Below, piece by piece: positions 13,811 through 16,172 of a DNA stretch of 16,172 nt (position 1 is its first letter; every line of letters begins with the position of its first letter). The translations under genes and the position numbers were made by a program. A model generated the notes under the pieces. The model ran no database searches. It was not told where the DNA came from and saw only the letters and a program-made list of their open reading frames with translations. The DNA comes from CAZPRQ01 sp964589415 (GTDB lineage Bacteria; Patescibacteriota; Doudnabacteria; UBA920): the NCBI GenBank assembly GCA_964589415.1, contig CAZPRQ010000031.1:1-16172 (forward strand). The letters run 5' to 3'.

Positions 13811-14920
13811 ATGAACACTATGAATAACCTTTCCGAATTATATATTCATGCCCTAAATGGCCTAAATCCGGCTTTGGGCTTAAAACGGCTCGGGCTTATT
13901 TTAGATGGCTTAAAATCCCCCACTCATCTGGCAAAAATAAGTCCCGCACAGCTCACAATCCTGGGAATAGAACCGGAAACGGCCGAACGAATTATACAAC
14001 ATATTTCTAAAGTGGACTTTCAGGCGGAACATAATAAATTGTTACAAGCTGGGATTGAACTGATTTCCGAGACTTCCGCAAAATATCCGCCATTGTTGAA
14101 AGAAGTTATTAATCGTCCTCGCCTGCTCTATGTGCGAGGTACGCTTCCAAATCCTGAAAATTTATATATCGCGGTAGTCGGTACGCGTAAAATCACCAAC
14201 TATGGACGAAGCGTCATCCCCTATCTCATTGGTCCCATAATTGAAGCCGGCGTTACGGTTGTATCGGGTCTCGCGTATGGGGTAGATTCGGCAGTACAGC
14301 AGTTGTCAGTTGAAAAAGGGCGCGCGACAATTGCCATTTTAGGCGGAGGCGTGGATGAAAAATCTATTTACCCCAAAGAGCACACCTGGCTGGCGCAAAG
14401 AATTATTGAAACTGGCGGGGCGCTGGTTTCAGAATATCCTCCCGGTACCGCTTCCCTCAATTATCATTTTGTAGCAAGAAACAGAATTATTTCCGGAATT
14501 TCTTCAGCTACAGTCGTAGTGGAATGTGATACAAAAAGCGGCAGCTTAATTACCGCTCAATACGCGCTTGAACAAAACCGCACAGTATTTGCCGTACCCG
14601 GACCCATTTATTCACCAACAAGTTTTGGCCCCCACAATCTTATCAAAATGGGCGCGCGGGCACTTACCGAACCGAAAGATTTATTTGAAGAATTAAACTT
14701 ACAAAATCTACCGGCCTCTGCCGAAGCCCAACAGGTGCTGGGCGATACCCCACAAGAAACCGCTGTGCTAGAAAAACTCACTCACGAACCCATGCCCGTA
14801 GACGCGCTTATAAAGCAGTGCGGTCTGCCTACCGGCGAAGTAATGTCGGCACTGACGTTTTTGGAAATGAAAGGAAAAATTCGCAACCTGGGCGGACAAC
14901 AATATATGCTATCGCGCTAA
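13811..14920 (+). CDS. dprA: DNA processing protein DprA
   Basis: 369 residues from ATG 13811. DprA binds incoming single-stranded DNA during natural transformation and loads RecA. An N-terminal helical/SAM-like region (about 1-75) is followed by a Rossmann domain with VVGTRKITNYGRS (120-132), VVSGLAYGVDSAVQ (148-161), AILGGGVD (173-180), ARNRIISG (218-225), VVECDTKSGSLITAQYAL (231-248) and FAVPGP (256-261), then a C-terminal winged helix (about 305-365). The second motif normally reads SGLARGIDxxAH; here the Arg is Tyr and the His is Gln. The frame stays open 90 codons upstream, but that stretch crosses the noncoding RNA and lacks family similarity, so the start at 13811 is chosen, just after a -10 box. 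Other competence genes are not in the window. Confidence 0.92.
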   Translation: MNTMNNLSELYIHALNGLNPALGLKRLGLILDGLKSPTHLAKISPAQLTILGIEPETAERIIQHISKVDFQAEHNKLLQAGIELISETSAKYPPLLKEVINRPRLLYVRGTLPNPENLYIAVVGTRKITNYGRSVIPYLIGPIIEAGVTVVSGLAYGVDSAVQQLSVEKGRATIAILGGGVDEKSIYPKEHTWLAQRIIETGGALVSEYPPGTASLNYHFVARNRIISGISSATVVVECDTKSGSLITAQYALEQNRTVFAVPGPIYSPTSFGPHNLIKMGARALTEPKDLFEELNLQNLPASAEAQQVLGDTPQETAVLEKLTHEPMPVDALIKQCGLPTGEVMSALTFLEMKGKIRNLGGQQYMLSR

Positions 14921-14997
14921 ACCCTGCCGATAAAAGAATTGAAATTTGAAACTACATAAAATTTTATTAATTAGTTTTTTTATTTTAACTTTTGTAG

Positions 14998-15003
14998 TAT
15001 AGT
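14998..15003 (+). promoter_or_regulatory. -10 box of the CapA-like gene placed for a leaderless transcript
   Basis: TATAGT ends six bases before the ATG at 15010, the same spacing as at dprA. The upstream region is T-rich without a good -35, and no Shine-Dalgarno sequence exists. Otherwise the 89 bases between dprA and this gene hold only AT-rich sequence. Confidence 0.5.
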
Positions 15004-15009
15004 ACAAAT

Positions 15010-16172
15010 ATGTTAAATGACTTGTTAAAAAAATATTGGATCTACATAGTCGGAATAATATTCGCGCTTGCGGCGGCCTTAGGTATTTTACAAAACCAAA
15101 ACGATCCTTACTCCGGGTATCCGAATAAATCCATTGGAACCGCTCCCAAGGAAAAAGACTTAAAAGCCTACTATCGGCAATCCCTGGACATTCAAACACA
15201 AGAAGCCGACGAAACAACGGTGACTTTTTTTGCTGTGGGTGACATTATGCTCTCCAGAAATGTAGCGGCTACAATGCAAAAATCGAATAATTATTCCTTA
15301 CCTTTCTCTAATACCAAAGATTTATTTTCAGCTGTAGATTTTTCTTTTGGTAATTTAGAAAGTCCCTTTTACCCCATATCCGGAAACTGCGCGGGTCAAG
15401 GACACATAGGTATAATTGGAGGTAATTCGTTGGTTTTTGGAGCGCCTTGTAACGCCGCTATTGGCCTCAACGATAACAAATTTAAAGTTTTAAGTCTTGC
15501 AAATAATCATGCCTTTGACCAGGGTTTAAAAGGTATAGAATGGACACAGTCACTGGTAAAGGGAATTGGTGTCGGTAAAAACTTAGACAAAGCCTGGACA
15601 CCGGCAGTTATTAATGAGAAAAACATAAAAATTTGTTTTATTGCCGCCTCTTACGCTTCTATAAATGACAATGGCAAAATCACAAACGAATATGTAGCTA
15701 GAATTGAAAATCTGGACAGGCTAAAATCCGGCATTTCTAATCTAAAATCCGCCTGCGACTTTATAGTCGCAAGTATGCACGCGGGCACGGAATACACTCG
15801 AAAACCTAACGCCGCCCAGACAGCGTTTGCCCGCGCGGCAATTGATTTTGGCGCGGATATAGTCATTGGCCACCACCCGCATTGGATTCAAACCATAGAG
15901 CGCTATTGCCCCAATACTACAACCTCTCCCCGGCCCTCTCCTCAAAAGGAGAGGGAAGGGCTGCAATGCGCCAACGCCAAATACATCTTCTATTCCCTGG
16001 GCAACTTTATTTTTGACCAAATGTGGAGCCAAGACACGAAGGAAGGGCTAACGTTAAAAATTCAAATATCAAAATCCAAAGCTCAAAACGAACTTCAAGG
16101 ACCAAAGGTTCCCGCTAGTTTAGACAGTATTGAGCTCGTTCCCATAATAATTGAAAACTACTCTACTCCCCG
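15010..16172 (+). CDS. CapA/PGA_cap-family metallophosphatase-like protein, 3' end beyond window
   Basis: 387 codons are open to the right edge with no stop; I translated it directly. An N-terminal membrane anchor (about 9-27) is followed by an extracellular domain of the CapA family (calcineurin-like fold, linked to poly-gamma-glutamate or capsule biosynthesis; the substrate is uncertain in CPR bacteria). Motifs: FFAVGDIMLSRN (73-84), FGNLESPF (113-120), VLSLANNHAFDQGLKGIEW (160-178), SMHAGTEY (256-263), IVIGHHPHWIQTIE (284-297) and KYIFYSLGNFIFDQM. Metal-ligand positions of the family (GD, N, NNH, H, GHHPH) are visible. An extra stretch of about 20 residues, 302-321, sits just before KYIFYSLGNF and derives from a palindromic repeat. 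With the LCP gene nearby it fits a cell-envelope role. Confidence 0.9.
   Translation, partial: MLNDLLKKYWIYIVGIIFALAAALGILQNQNDPYSGYPNKSIGTAPKEKDLKAYYRQSLDIQTQEADETTVTFFAVGDIMLSRNVAATMQKSNNYSLPFSNTKDLFSAVDFSFGNLESPFYPISGNCAGQGHIGIIGGNSLVFGAPCNAAIGLNDNKFKVLSLANNHAFDQGLKGIEWTQSLVKGIGVGKNLDKAWTPAVINEKNIKICFIAASYASINDNGKITNEYVARIENLDRLKSGISNLKSACDFIVASMHAGTEYTRKPNAAQTAFARAAIDFGADIVIGHHPHWIQTIERYCPNTTTSPRPSPQKEREGLQCANAKYIFYSLGNFIFDQMWSQDTKEGLTLKIQISKSKAQNELQGPKVPASLDSIELVPIIIENYSTP
15934..15955. repeat. Palindromic repeat inserted in frame in the CapA-like gene
   Basis: A perfect 9-bp stem CCCTCTCCT/AGGAGAGGG with a CAAA loop. With its flanks it encodes TSPRPSPQKEREG (305-317), a translation typical of a GC-rich dispersed palindrome rather than of this protein family. 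The frame is kept, with the core motif resuming at KYIFYSLGNF. Confidence 0.75.

Overview
The window looks like part of a small-genome candidate-phyla-radiation bacterium (Patescibacteria, probably a Parcubacteria-type lineage). This is inferred from AT-leaning housekeeping genes, mostly absent Shine-Dalgarno sequences, GTG and TTG starts, PaaX/Cas2-fold and LytR-CpsA-Psr proteins typical of that group, and palindromic intergenic repeats. No rRNA is present to confirm it. The sequence is a scaffold: 100 Ns at 4431-4530 mark an assembly gap.

Left region (1-4415, minus strand). A 575-residue-plus acidic protein of unknown function runs off the left edge and has its own promoter. Then comes a gene-free stretch (1790-2310) holding a MITE-like palindromic element, three diverged 44-bp tandem units and a strong terminator. 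That terminator serves a GC-rich gene (2311-3948) encoding a membrane protein with a zinc ribbon between two membrane segments and an outer coiled coil. Its base composition differs sharply from everything else here. Upstream of it lie a second palindromic repeat, a strong RNA hairpin and a perfect consensus promoter abutting the gap.

Central region (4416-9820, minus strand). Reading in the direction of transcription: tRNA-Val(CAC), lepB, a HisRS-like gene with a damaged active site, and a HIT-family gene ending at a hairpin. Next is a promoter-driven rpsU-yqeY cluster, followed by ftsA with its terminator, then a PaaX-like regulator broken by the gap. Ribosome (S21), cell division (FtsA) and protein export (LepB) functions sit together, but ftsZ is not beside ftsA.

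Right region (9949-16172, plus strand). An LCP-family cell-wall ligase, der and pth run together and end at a terminator at 13485-13521. dprA and a CapA-like metallophosphatase follow, each with a -10 box placed so that its transcript would be leaderless. A palindromic repeat sits in frame inside the CapA-like gene.

The strongest candidate for something undescribed is a minus-strand noncoding RNA between pth and dprA. It has a perfect TTGACA-17-TATAAT promoter, a 15-bp long-range closing stem whose two non-Watson-Crick pairs are G-U only on the minus strand, and an intrinsic terminator.
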